Shown here: positions 56,104 through 64,000 of the stretch, in pieces
How the letters are laid out: each line of letters starts with the position of its first letter
Position numbering within the stretch: position 1 is the first letter of the stretch
From: Lachnospiraceae bacterium
GTDB lineage: Bacteria > Bacillota > Clostridia > Lachnospirales > Lachnospiraceae
NCBI GenBank assembly: GCA_017623675.1
Contig: JAGAOO010000021.1
Span: forward strand, 38,368 to 102,367
Reading direction: 5' to 3'
DNA: 64,000 nt
Made by a program: the position numbers and the translations under genes
The notes under the pieces: model-generated
The model's database searches: none
What the model was told of the DNA's origin: nothing
Seen by the model: only the letters and a program-made list of their open reading frames with translations

Positions 56104-57708
56104 TTATGTCCGCATATCGAACGTAAATCTTTTTTGACCCGTTATCAAATCCTGATTCAACATCTCTTCAATCACAGCATCTGATTTTCCACTCTCTTCT
56201 GCCAGAGAAACAGTATCTGACAGTTTCGGTTCTGTCTTTACTACCTCATTGGTAAACAGGAACCCTTTCTCTTCCAGCTTTTTTGACAAGTCGCTCATAT
56301 TCTCCGCAATTACATCCACAGAAGTCTGATCTTCTAAGGTAAATCTGGCATAGAGTTTTTTCTCGACTAACCGCACCAAAACATCTGTATTTCCCAGATT
56401 TGGCATATCTAAATGCAGCAATACCTTTACCCCTTCCGGGCCCTTCTGAACCTTCTTTTTATTTGCATAAACAAACAGTTCCGAATTTGCCTCCTGTCCA
56501 TTCATCTTCATCGGAAGCTGTGCGAAAATAAACTGCTCATTTAACTGCTGGATGAATTGTATATTTTCCCGCATATTTTGTGACTGCTTCGCAAATTCCT
56601 GACCGGAATTTCCCGATTGATTCAAGCTTTCAGAAAGCTTTGCAGACTGTTCATAAATCCGTTCATATAGCTGGTCTATTTCCTTAGGCTGTTTCATTTC
56701 CTCCGGTTTTAGCAGCCATTTTTCCTGTATTCCTTTTTTTAATAGTTTTCTATAATTGTCACTTTGGAAGAATCCTTTTACTACCTCTGCCGGCAATTGG
56801 TTTTCCTGTTCCAGATAATCACTGATATTGGATAATAAACTTCCAAAATCCTTGGAATTCTCTGCCAGTTGGTCAAAAGTATCCGGTTTCATTCCAAGCT
56901 CTGACATCTGACTTTTCAAGGATGTGAAAAGGGAAAGGTCTGACTGAAATGCAGTTGGAACATTGTCATGTGGTACTTCCTCTTTCCAACCAAAAATATC
57001 TATCATCTGATGATTCCATTCCTGTATCTGTGACACATCGCCGGATTGAAAAGCAGAAGAAACCGTCTGTTCCAGACTGTCTAGCACCTGATTGATATTC
57101 TGTGTTAATTGATGCTCATGAACTGTATACTTTGCAAACTGTTGAATATTGCTTTCATTAACCGGGATTTGAAGTCGATTCATAGCAACCAACTGCTTGA
57201 TGTCCGCCTCCGGAAACCGAACCGATTGCTGCATAACTCCTCGCATCGTATCTTTATCCAAGGGCATACCGGATTCCATAAGAGCATTGGCTATGGATAC
57301 ATTCCGTTCTGTCATGGCAAATCCATTGGCATCTAACGCCTTTTCTACCGCCGGATTTCCACCGCTGATTCCCTGACTTTCCAGTGGCCGGATAAAAATC
57401 TGTTCTCCTTGATTTTCTTTTACCTGAAAGGACATTTTCTGCCCAATATTCAATTCAACAGATTCTCCTAATTTTGCATGAACCGTTTGCAGATTATCTA
57501 ATAGAATCGTAACATCCTGAGTTGTAATATTTAAAACCTGCCCTTGAAACACCTGACCCGGACGTAAAAAAGACAGAGTAGAACTACCCTCTGCCTGTTC
57601 AGCAGTGGCTTGGCTGATTCCGTTCAAAGCACGTAATGCTTCTGCACTACTATTTCTTTGATTGTCCCAGCTCCCCAATGTGTTCCAACCCTGTCCAAAA
57701 ATATTCAT
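56104..57708 (-). CDS. FliK-like / YlqG-like protein
   Basis: A 534-residue protein similar in layout to Bacillus YlqG and to hook-length control proteins. The N-terminal third has a small beta domain (GQVFQGQVLNITTQDVTILLDN). The middle is Gln-rich and helical. The last 100 residues resemble the FliK C-terminal domain, with VLLHLDMPNLGNTDVLVRLVEKKLYARFTLE cut here into its parts HLDMPNLG and LYARFTLED. Its neighbours, an FlhB-tail protein and rnhB, match the ylqG-ylqH order. No flagellar genes are near, so the role is open. Confidence 0.82.
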   Translation of the reverse strand: MNIFGQGWNTLGSWDNQRNSSAEALRALNGISQATAEQAEGSSTLSFLRPGQVFQGQVLNITTQDVTILLDNLQTVHAKLGESVELNIGQKMSFQVKENQGEQIFIRPLESQGISGGNPAVEKALDANGFAMTERNVSIANALMESGMPLDKDTMRGVMQQSVRFPEADIKQLVAMNRLQIPVNESNIQQFAKYTVHEHQLTQNINQVLDSLEQTVSSAFQSGDVSQIQEWNHQMIDIFGWKEEVPHDNVPTAFQSDLSLFTSLKSQMSELGMKPDTFDQLAENSKDFGSLLSNISDYLEQENQLPAEVVKGFFQSDNYRKLLKKGIQEKWLLKPEEMKQPKEIDQLYERIYEQSAKLSESLNQSGNSGQEFAKQSQNMRENIQFIQQLNEQFIFAQLPMKMNGQEANSELFVYANKKKVQKGPEGVKVLLHLDMPNLGNTDVLVRLVEKKLYARFTLEDQTSVDVIAENMSDLSKKLEEKGFLFTNEVVKTEPKLSDTVSLAEESGKSDAVIEEMLNQDLITGQKRFTFDMRT

Positions 57709-57722
57709 AAATACTCCTTAAG

Positions 57723-58481
57723 TCAAATGAAATTTTTAATAAAACTACGTCGATGTATATCACATGGACCATACTTGCGAATTGCTTCAATATGCTCTGC
57801 AGAACCATATCCTTTATTTCTGGCGAAGCCATACTCAGGATATATTTCATCGTATACACACATCAAATGATCCCGTTCTACCTTTGCCACTATACTGGCG
57901 GCAGCAATTGAAATACTTTTTGTATCTCCTTTTATTATCGGCACTTGAGGCTGATTTACTGAAGGAATTGTTACTGCATCATTTAAAAGAATCTGAGGAG
58001 TAACCGAAAGCCTACTAATTGCCTGCCGCATAGCAACATAATCTGCCTGCAAAATATTGATTTCATCAATGGTTGCAACATCTGCAATTCCCACGGCATA
58101 AGCAATTGCCTTTTCTTTAATTTCCTCATACAATTCTTCTCGTTTCTTTTCACTCAATTGTTTAGAATCATTCAAATACAAAAGATTCACATCTTTAGGG
58201 AAAATCACCGCAGCCGCCATAACCGGTCCTGCCAAGGGTCCCCGTCCGACTTCATCAATTCCGCAGACATAGTCATACTCGTTCCAGTATTGATATTCGA
58301 ATTGCTTCATATTCTCAATCCGCTCAATTTCTGCTTTCCACTGACTCAAACGTTTTTGTGCCCTGGCAACTTCTTTCATAACACCAGTTCTATCATCGTT
58401 TTCAAATTGCTTAATACATGCCGGTAATTCCTCATAGGATGCATGTTGTAATACTGTTTTTATCTCTTGTATACTACTCAT
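57723..58481 (-). CDS. rnhB: Ribonuclease HII
   Basis: A 252-residue RNase HII that nicks at single ribonucleotides in DNA. The catalytic acids appear in CGIDEVGRGPLAGPVMAA and in LNDSKQLSEKKRE, plus the later IVAKVERDHLM. About 60 extra N-terminal residues form a helical extension, common in Bacillota. It ends 14 bases before the ylqG-like gene. Confidence 0.96.
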   Translation of the reverse strand: MSSIQEIKTVLQHASYEELPACIKQFENDDRTGVMKEVARAQKRLSQWKAEIERIENMKQFEYQYWNEYDYVCGIDEVGRGPLAGPVMAAAVIFPKDVNLLYLNDSKQLSEKKREELYEEIKEKAIAYAVGIADVATIDEINILQADYVAMRQAISRLSVTPQILLNDAVTIPSVNQPQVPIIKGDTKSISIAAASIVAKVERDHLMCVYDEIYPEYGFARNKGYGSAEHIEAIRKYGPCDIHRRSFIKNFI

Positions 58482-58530
58482 AATTCTTCTCCGTTTTCTC
58501 TAACCCACCCAAGTACTTTGTTTCTATTTC

Positions 58531-59157
58531 TCATTTATCGATTTTCCCGATTCTGTTCAATGGCCACATACGGAATACTGCTCTTCCTTGAATAATATCA
58601 ATGGAAATCGGACCAACCTCTTCAAAACGACTGTCCTGACTGTTATTGCGATTATCACCCAAAACAAAATATTCATTTTCTCCCAGGGTTATCGGTTCCG
58701 CCGCAATCCCACGCAGTTCTTCCCGTATAACATCATTCCCATAGCTTTCCTGCAATGCTTCTGCTTCATTAAAAATACTTCCATCCGCTTCTTTATGCAA
58801 GGTCTCTTCGGTACCTATGTAAATGGTGCCTTCCGGACTAATGTAAACAGTTTCTCCCGGCAATCCAATAATACGCTTGATAAAATAAGTATCACTATCC
58901 TGATATGGAAACACTACAATATCAAATCGTTTCGGATCCTGAAACCGATATGTCAGCTTATCCAGCCAGACACTTTCTCCATCATGAAGAGTCCCTTCCA
59001 TGGAATGTCCAATTACTTCCGAGCGGTTTCCAACGAATGTCAGCACTAAGAATACCAATACTACAATTGTAGCTATATATAGAATAGTTGTAATAATTTC
59101 ATGTCTGATGTTCAGTTCATCATCATATTCTATTTGATTTTTTTGAAAAATCCCCAC
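58531..59157 (-). CDS. lepB: Signal peptidase I (first copy)
   Basis: A 208-residue type I signal peptidase. A single membrane helix lies at residues 25-45. The serine nucleophile is in VIGHSMEGTL and the lysine base in YFIKRIIGLPGE; LGDNRNNSQDSR is the closing motif. It contains an insertion of about 20 residues (after the HKEADG part) relative to the second copy. It lies four bases after rbgA and is one of two signal peptidase genes flanking rbgA. Confidence 0.95.
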   Translation of the reverse strand: MGIFQKNQIEYDDELNIRHEIITTILYIATIVVLVFLVLTFVGNRSEVIGHSMEGTLHDGESVWLDKLTYRFQDPKRFDIVVFPYQDSDTYFIKRIIGLPGETVYISPEGTIYIGTEETLHKEADGSIFNEAEALQESYGNDVIREELRGIAAEPITLGENEYFVLGDNRNNSQDSRFEEVGPISIDIIQGRAVFRMWPLNRIGKIDK

Positions 59158-59161
59158 TGTC

Positions 59162-60010
59162 TCACCTGCTTTCAGGACGCTCCAAGGTAATTGCTCCTAA
59201 TTTACCATTTCTGTAGTTTTCCAAAAGAATCGCTGCTGCTTTATCATAGTCCGGCTGGTCACCCTTTAACTTGCATTGTCGATTCGCTGCTATCTGCTCC
59301 AGAATTGCAAAAGACTCTCCGGATTCATCCACCTGATATTTTTGCTTCAAAATCCCCGGATACGTTTCCACCATGAAACTAATAAATGCAAGAGCTAATT
59401 CCCGCAGATTCAGAATATCGTCCTTAATCGAACCAATCATTGCCAGTCGGATTCCCACCTGCTGGTCTTCGAATTTTGGCCACAAGATTCCAGGAGTATC
59501 TAAAAGTTCTACATTCTTATTAATACGAATCCATTGTTTTCCTTTTGTTACTCCCGGCTTATTCCCTGTCTTCGTACATGCCTTTCCTGCAAAAGAATTG
59601 ATGAATGTTGATTTCCCTACATTCGGAATTCCCACTATCATCGCCCGAATCGGTCGATTCAAGATTCCCCGTTTCCGATCCCGTTCAATCTTTTCCTTAC
59701 AGGTTTCCTGAATTACGCTTGTAATGGATTTCATACCGGCACCGGAACGGGCATTGATTTTCACTACTGCATATCCTTGTGCCTTATAGTATTGCTCCCA
59801 TAGATTTGTCACCTGTTCATCCGCCAAATCCACTTTATTCAGCAGAATCAACCGGAATTTATTCTTTGCTAATTCATCAATATCCGGATTCTTACTGCTG
59901 TATGGAACGCGGGCATCGACCAGTTCAATCACAATATCAATTAATTTTATATCCTCCTGCATCATACGAACTGCCTTTGTCATATGACCAGGATACCACT
60001 GAATATTCAT
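59162..60010 (-). CDS. rbgA: Ribosome biogenesis GTPase RbgA
   Basis: A 282-residue circularly permuted GTPase (YlqF) that acts late in 50S assembly. The G motifs appear in permuted order: NKVD near residue 58, then GIPNVGKST near 128 and DTPG near 173. The helical C-terminus follows. It overlaps the stop of the second lepB by four bases (ATGA). The order lepB-rbgA-lepB-rnhB is a variation of the Bacillota rplS locus. Confidence 0.97.
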   Translation of the reverse strand: MNIQWYPGHMTKAVRMMQEDIKLIDIVIELVDARVPYSSKNPDIDELAKNKFRLILLNKVDLADEQVTNLWEQYYKAQGYAVVKINARSGAGMKSITSVIQETCKEKIERDRKRGILNRPIRAMIVGIPNVGKSTFINSFAGKACTKTGNKPGVTKGKQWIRINKNVELLDTPGILWPKFEDQQVGIRLAMIGSIKDDILNLRELALAFISFMVETYPGILKQKYQVDESGESFAILEQIAANRQCKLKGDQPDYDKAAAILLENYRNGKLGAITLERPESR

Positions 60011-60621
60011 AGTTTACCTCTCGTTGTTTTTGGCAGCCATCGATAAACGACCTTGCCAAGTATTTCATTTTCCAGTATATTTCCCATATTGGCAAACCTG
60101 GAATCCTCACTGTTATTTACATTGTCACCCAGGACAAAGTATTCTCCCTTTTCCAAAGTAATCCCTTCCATTGCCAATCCTTCTGTCGCAATCTTTTCTT
60201 CAAATGGCAGCTCTGTTAATACTACACCATCAATAAATATATATCCATCTTGTATCGTAACGGTTTCTCCGGGAAGACCAATCACACGCTTCACGTTATA
60301 ATAGCTGTTATCGCCCTCCCTCTGCTTAAATGCAATGATATCAAAACGCTGTGGTTCTCCAAAGACATATCCTATCTTATTTACCAATACCACATCGCCA
60401 TTCTGCAGGGTAGGCTCCATAGATTGTCCTACAATCCGAAGGGTCTGGACACCAAATTCCACAATACTATATCCGATAATCATCACAATCAGAATAGAAA
60501 TCGCAAATCTTCCAAGGGAACGGATTAATTCCCGCTTATTAATTTCCTTTTTCTCCCGGGTATGGCGCAAACGATTTCGATTTGCGCGCAAATATGCCCG
60601 TCTTCCGCTTTTTCGTCTCAT
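60007..60621 (-). CDS. lepB: Signal peptidase I (second copy)
   Basis: A 204-residue signal peptidase I with a basic N-terminus (RRKSGRRAYLRANRNRLRH), one membrane helix at about 32-52, the serine in VGQSMEPTL and the lysine in YNVKRVIGLPGE. The closing motif is LGDNVNNSEDSR. It is coupled to rbgA by a four-base overlap and starts the operon after the rplS terminator. The active-site residues are intact, so both copies should work. Confidence 0.95.
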   Translation of the reverse strand: MRRKSGRRAYLRANRNRLRHTREKKEINKRELIRSLGRFAISILIVMIIGYSIVEFGVQTLRIVGQSMEPTLQNGDVVLVNKIGYVFGEPQRFDIIAFKQREGDNSYYNVKRVIGLPGETVTIQDGYIFIDGVVLTELPFEEKIATEGLAMEGITLEKGEYFVLGDNVNNSEDSRFANMGNILENEILGKVVYRWLPKTTRGKL

Positions 60622-60738
60622 TCTTTACCTATCATTTTAATTCTTGTAAAAACACAGCCTGTAAGCTGGTTTTCTCCATTGTTTGCTGCTTCTTGTTTAT
60701 TATAATCCAAAATGCAGGGAAAATATATAAAAAGATGC

Positions 60739-60770
60739 GTAAAAAAGCAGGGAACTTACGCACCCTGCTT
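60739..60770 (-). terminator. Terminator of rplS
   Basis: An 8-bp perfect stem (60745-60752 with 60763-60770) with a ten-base loop is followed on the minus strand by a run of T. It lies 20 bases after the rplS stop. Confidence 0.85.
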
Positions 60771-60790
60771 CTTTTGCTAATTAAGAACCA

Positions 60791-61138
60791 CTATTTTACT
60801 AATTCCTTAACCTTAGCTTTCTTACCAACTCTATCACGTAAGTAGTTCAATTTTGCTCTACGAACCTTACCATGTCTGATAACTTCAACCTTTGCTACAT
60901 TTGGGGAATGTAATGGCCAAGTTCTTTCTACACCGGTACCATTCGAAGTCTTTCTTACGGTAAAAGTTTCTCTGTTGCTGCCACCCTGTCTCTTTAATAC
61001 AGTACCTTCGAAAATCTGAATTCTTTCACGATTTCCTTCCTTAACTTTTGCGTGAACACGTACAGTATCACCTACACGGAATTCCGGTACTTCTGCCTTG
61101 CACTGAGTAGCTTCAATGTTCTTAATAATGTCGTTCAT
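60791..61138 (-). CDS. rplS: 50S ribosomal protein L19
   Basis: A 115-residue L19 with [32 protein letters not shown] and the C-terminal [19 protein letters not shown]. The start at 61138 follows AAGGAGG; longer frames read into the leader. It is a single-gene unit with its own promoter, leader and terminator. In most Bacillota rplS follows trmD directly, but here a plus-strand oxidoreductase gene lies between. Confidence 0.98.
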   Translation of the reverse strand: MNDIIKNIEATQCKAEVPEFRVGDTVRVHAKVKEGNRERIQIFEGTVLKRQGGSNRETFTVRKTSNGTGVERTWPLHSPNVAKVEVIRHGKVRRAKLNYLRDRVGKKAKVKELVK

Positions 61139-61154
61139 TTGTGTGACCTCCTTA

Positions 61155-61203
61155 TTATTCAGATGTTCTTGCCGAATCTCTGTCAGCAGAGGACCATCCA
61201 CTT
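61155..61203 (-). ncRNA. Putative L19 leader structure
   Basis: The rplS 5' leader on the minus strand reads GUGGAUGGUCCUCUGCUG and onward, with CUCUG pairing to CAGAG and an outer GAUG pairing to CAUC. This resembles the ribosomal L19 leader of Bacillota, thought to bind L19 for feedback. I could not run a covariance search. Confidence 0.5.
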
Positions 61204-61217
61204 TTCACAACTTCACT

Positions 61218-61246
61218 AATGTATCATAATTTTTTCCGAAATGCAA
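61218..61246 (-). promoter_or_regulatory. Promoter of rplS
   Basis: On the minus strand TTGCAT (61241-61246) and TACATT (61218-61223) are 17 bases apart, directly upstream of the leader structure. Confidence 0.55.
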
Positions 61247-61273
61247 GCATTTATTATATTTTCGGCTTAAAAT

Positions 61274-61302
61274 TTGACAACTGTTCCGGAATCCGATACA
61301 GT
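61274..61302 (+). promoter_or_regulatory. Promoter of the FAD oxidoreductase gene
   Basis: TTGACA (61274-61279) and TACAGT (61297-61302) are 17 bases apart on the plus strand, 44 bases before the start codon. It diverges from the rplS promoter. Confidence 0.6.
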
Positions 61303-61346
61303 AGGTATCATCATATCACAGATAACCGGAAGAGGGAATACATATT

Positions 61347-62897
61347 ATGAGCAAAATCATTATTATCGGAGGCGGAATTGCCGGATTAAGTGCCGGAATT
61401 TATGCCAGAAAAGCAGGATTTGAGACAACTATTTATGAAAAGAACGGCGTTCCCGGCGGAAACTGCTCCGGCTGGAACCGGAACGGATATCATATTGATA
61501 ACTGCATTCACTGGATGACGGGGACCAAAGAGGGTTCCACCCAGAATCAGATCTGGCATGAGGTCGGTGCATTAAACGACTCCTTGAAGCTGATCAAACG
61601 GGACTCTTTCTATGTATCCGAATGGGACGGTCAGCAGATTGCACTATGGCGGGATGTTGAGCGTACCCGGCAGGAAATGTTAGCTCTCTCTCCGGAGGAT
61701 GAGAAGGAGATCAACTGCTTTATTGATTATGTACGTCTGGCAGATACCGTCCTTACCTCCAGACAGGAGCCGAAGGAACTGCTGCATACGATCGATGAGA
61801 TGACATTCTCCCTGACCCACGCTGAGATGGCGAAGGCATTTATCCAGTATATCGGTCTGAATCTGGAAGAGCTGGCGATGAAATTCAAACATCCGCTTTT
61901 GCAGCACATCTTTCTTGATTTTATGGCAAAGGAATACGAAGCCTACTGGCTGGTACTTGCCTACTCCTTTTTTATTTCCGGTAACGGAGATCTTCCGGAA
62001 GGCGGATCCATGGGAGTCGTCCATCATATGACTGAGACCTACCGCTCTCTCGGCGGAAAGCTGGAACTGAATACTCCGGTGGAACAGATCCTGATCAACA
62101 AGGAGAAATTAAGCATTGAACCTCCGATCGACAAGACTACTTTAAAAACAAAAAAGGTGAAAAAGCTGATCGCCAGGAATGCAGACGGTGTCCGTCTCTA
62201 CAACGGAAAGGTAGTCTCTGCCGACTATATCATCTGTGCCTGTGATATCAACTATACCTTCCGGCAGCTGCTGAAGAAGTCCTATATTCCAAAGTCTATC
62301 AAGAAGGTATACTCCAACAAGAAGGATTATCCGATCTACAGCTCCTTCCAGGTTGCCTTTTCTGTAGACGGACTTATTGATGAGATCAACGATACTCTCA
62401 GCTTCAACTGCTCGCCTCTGGATGTCGGCTATCGACGGATTGACCGAATCTGCGTGAAGAATTACCGCATCTACGGTGATTACATCGCACCGGAGGGAAA
62501 GACCGTTATCCAGTGCAGCATCGTTCAATATGAAAAGGATTTTAAATACTGGAAGAAATTATATAATAAAAAAGAGCAGTATCTGCGTGCCAAACAGAAC
62601 ACTGCCGAAGCCGTAAAGACCCGTATCGAGGAGCGCTTCCCTGAATACGAAGGAAAACTTCATCTGCTGGATGTATGGACTCCGGTCTCTTATGCCAGAC
62701 GATTAAATGATTATAAGGGTGCCTATATGCGATTCATCACAACAGCAACCAGCACCAACGCCTTTCTGTCTTCAGAAGTGAAGGGTCTGCGCAATGTCTA
62801 TCTGGCCAATCATTGGCTGCGGTATCCGGGCGGTATTCCGACAGCCGCTTATATGGGCCGACAGGTGATTGAAGAAATAAAAGAAACGGAGTCGTAA
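61347..62897 (+). CDS. FAD-dependent oxidoreductase, CrtI/phytoene-desaturase-like
   Basis: A 516-residue flavoprotein. The FAD-binding fold is at the start (IIIGGGIAGLSAGIYARKAG, then YEKNGVPGGNCSGWNRNGY), and the second FAD motif is near the end (LRNVYLANHWLRYPGGIPTA). It belongs to the amine-oxidase/phytoene-desaturase-like superfamily, many of which in gut clostridia act on unknown substrates; a carotenoid role is unlikely without other crt genes. It stands alone on the plus strand between rplS and trmD and reads as more GC-rich, with many ATC and CTG codons. Function not assigned. Confidence 0.86.
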   Translation: MSKIIIIGGGIAGLSAGIYARKAGFETTIYEKNGVPGGNCSGWNRNGYHIDNCIHWMTGTKEGSTQNQIWHEVGALNDSLKLIKRDSFYVSEWDGQQIALWRDVERTRQEMLALSPEDEKEINCFIDYVRLADTVLTSRQEPKELLHTIDEMTFSLTHAEMAKAFIQYIGLNLEELAMKFKHPLLQHIFLDFMAKEYEAYWLVLAYSFFISGNGDLPEGGSMGVVHHMTETYRSLGGKLELNTPVEQILINKEKLSIEPPIDKTTLKTKKVKKLIARNADGVRLYNGKVVSADYIICACDINYTFRQLLKKSYIPKSIKKVYSNKKDYPIYSSFQVAFSVDGLIDEINDTLSFNCSPLDVGYRRIDRICVKNYRIYGDYIAPEGKTVIQCSIVQYEKDFKYWKKLYNKKEQYLRAKQNTAEAVKTRIEERFPEYEGKLHLLDVWTPVSYARRLNDYKGAYMRFITTATSTNAFLSSEVKGLRNVYLANHWLRYPGGIPTAAYMGRQVIEEIKETES

Positions 62898-62920
62898 TGA
62901 CCCCGGTTCTTTTATTTCTT
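62872..62920. terminator. Bidirectional terminator at convergent gene ends
   Basis: Eighteen-base arms (62872-62889 and 62903-62920) match at 17 positions, with an A-rich left and T-rich right arm. The hairpin includes the last codons of the oxidoreductase gene and of trmD, so it can end transcripts from both sides. Confidence 0.75.
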
Positions 62921-63607
62921 ATCCGTCTGTCTTGCCAACAAATCCGGTCTGCGCTCCTGCGTCCTTTTCACAGACAGCTCATGACGCCATTTTTCTATAT
63001 TTGCATGATGTCCGGAAAGCAGAATATCCGGCACCCGCATCCCCATAAATTCTTCCGGTCTGGTATACTGCGGATACTCCAGAAGATTCACATGAAATGA
63101 CTCGAACTCTGCAGACACCTCATTATTCAGAACACCCGGCACCAGCCTGGAAATGCAGTCGATCATCACCATTGCAGGTAATTCTCCACCGGTCAGCACA
63201 TAGTCTCCGATTGAAACATGATCTGTCACGATCATCTCCAGAATACGCTCATCCACACCCTCATAATGTCCGCACAGAATGATCAGGTCTTCTTCCTTCG
63301 CCAGCTCCTCCGCCAATCCCTGATTAAATACCTGTCCCTGCGGTGTCATATAAACTACCCGTGGCTTCTTCTCAAGTCCATCGGTAATATGCTTCCAGGT
63401 CCGGTAGATCGGTTCTGCCTGCATAACCATGCCGGCCCCACCGCCATATGGATAATCATCTACATGACCATGCTTTTCGGTGGTGAAATCCCGGATATTC
63501 ACTGCTTCGATCTGAATCAGATTATTTTTCATTGCCCTTCCGGTAATACTGGTCGAAAGTCCCTGCATTATCATCTCCGGAAATAATGTCATTACATGAA
63601 ACTTCAT
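62912..63607 (-). CDS. trmD: tRNA (guanine37-N1)-methyltransferase
   Basis: A 231-residue TrmD that methylates G37 of tRNAs using SAM. It begins [17 protein letters not shown], and the deep-knot SAM site is visible in [15 protein letters not shown] and [19 protein letters not shown]. The start at 63607 overlaps the stop of rimM by four bases (ATGA). Like its neighbours on both sides, it reads as more GC-rich than genes left of 61 kb. Confidence 0.97.
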   Translation of the reverse strand: MKFHVMTLFPEMIMQGLSTSITGRAMKNNLIQIEAVNIRDFTTEKHGHVDDYPYGGGAGMVMQAEPIYRTWKHITDGLEKKPRVVYMTPQGQVFNQGLAEELAKEEDLIILCGHYEGVDERILEMIVTDHVSIGDYVLTGGELPAMVMIDCISRLVPGVLNNEVSAEFESFHVNLLEYPQYTRPEEFMGMRVPDILLSGHHANIEKWRHELSVKRTQERRPDLLARQTDKK

Positions 63608-64000
63608 TCCAACATTCCTTTCATCAAACGCACAACTACCTTTGGCTCTTCCACATCCACATCGAGAATACACTGCTCAATTGCCGGAATCAGAAGCTCC
63701 TTTCCGGATTCCATTCTGACTACATATACATCATTGGCTCCGGTTTCCATGACATCGGTCAATACGCCAAGACAATTTCCGTCCTCTTCATAAACCTTTG
63801 CATCTATAATATCTGCGATATAAAACTCGCCCTCTTCTAACGGAACCGCATTCTCTCTGGTAACCCAAAGACCCGCTCCCTTATATTTTTCAACATCATT
63901 AATAGTATCTATTCCTTTAAACTTTAAGATTGCCTGATTCTTAAAGAATTTACATCCCTCTACTTCAACCGGAATCTTCTGTCTGCCTGTATCGATCACA
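63604..64000 (-). CDS. rimM: Ribosome maturation factor RimM, N-terminus cut by window edge
   Basis: About 131 residues of RimM, a factor for 30S head maturation that binds S19. The PRC-barrel half is clear ([20 protein letters not shown], then [17 protein letters not shown] and the end MKGMLE). The typical length is about 170, so some 35-40 N-terminal residues lie beyond the right edge; the GTG near 63999 is an internal Val codon. It is coupled to trmD, the usual rimM-trmD pair. Confidence 0.95.
   Translation of the reverse strand, partial: VIDTGRQKIPVEVEGCKFFKNQAILKFKGIDTINDVEKYKGAGLWVTRENAVPLEEGEFYIADIIDAKVYEEDGNCLGVLTDVMETGANDVYVVRMESGKELLIPAIEQCILDVDVEEPKVVVRLMKGMLE

Noticed and set aside
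1-64000. tRNA or rRNA genes
   Set aside because: No cloverleaf with a GTTCGAATC-type arm and no rRNA-like conserved stretch was noticed on either strand; a tRNA search program would settle it.

Overview
The window comes from a low-to-mid GC, spore-forming, anaerobic Clostridia chromosome, most likely a Lachnospiraceae member. The signs are: sporulation genes (spoIIM, spoIVA, a ylbJ-like gene), the gene order trmD / rplS / lepB / rbgA / rnhB / ylqG-like / ylqH-like known from Bacillota, a short HisG with HisZ, a radical-SAM DUF512 gene next to der, and many small radical-SAM, DUF975 and DUF4190-type genes typical of gut clostridia. Genus cannot be fixed from the sequence alone. Almost everything is on the minus strand, so operons read right to left. 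I saw no rRNA, tRNA, CRISPR array, transposase or prophage.

Layout from left to right. 0-4 kb: an ABC-2 exporter pair (permease cut by the edge), an M16 peptidase, xerD and spoIIM. 4-7.6 kb: a Nudix hydrolase, an aspartate-type aminotransferase and rny. 7.7-10 kb: an SOS unit, recA-recX-DUF975, behind a LexA-type box. 10.3-12.5 kb: the only long plus-strand run, tmcAL and a ylbJ-like gene, abutting head-on a minus-strand run of recG, an anchored CBM2/GH5 cellulase, rsmD, coaD and a coiled-coil protein. 18-22.5 kb: rpsU with its own promoter, a CapA-family protein, alaS and a 50-residue membrane protein. 22.5-27.6 kb: a histidine operon, hisZ-hisG-hisD-hisB and a three-domain HisIE with an extra TIM-barrel-like N-terminus.

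27.6-30.3 kb is the most accessory part. It holds a compact repeated element, a type III toxin-antitoxin locus (ToxN/AbiQ-family RNase preceded by two 36-nt antitoxin RNA repeats and a terminator), and a two-gene unit pairing a small activase-like radical SAM enzyme with a cysteine-motif, acidic-tailed protein. 30-38 kb returns to housekeeping: recU, an RluA-type synthase, a HAD phosphatase, an RsmF-type methyltransferase and a small alarmone synthetase, followed by a second copy of the repeated element, an M23 peptidase whose ribosome site lies inside a terminator hairpin, rnhA and a purine nucleoside phosphorylase. 38-41 kb: spoIVA behind a good sigma-E-type promoter inside a palindrome, and an Rpn-family nuclease. 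41-49 kb: one gene for a 2671-residue surface adhesin with 16 Cna-B-like repeats and an unusual GPKTG sorting signal. 49-61 kb: gpsA-plsY-der-DUF512, pgeF, yraN, flhB-like and fliK-like genes, rnhB, two signal peptidases around rbgA, and rplS with a leader. 61.3-64 kb: a plus-strand FAD oxidoreductase sits between rplS and trmD-rimM, in DNA that reads more GC-rich than the rest.

The strongest items for follow-up are the type III toxin-antitoxin locus, the 90-bp element with matched flanking repeats that carry promoter -10 boxes, the radical SAM/cysteine-protein pair, the giant adhesin, and the two ribosome-site/hairpin arrangements before the M23 gene and spoIVA.
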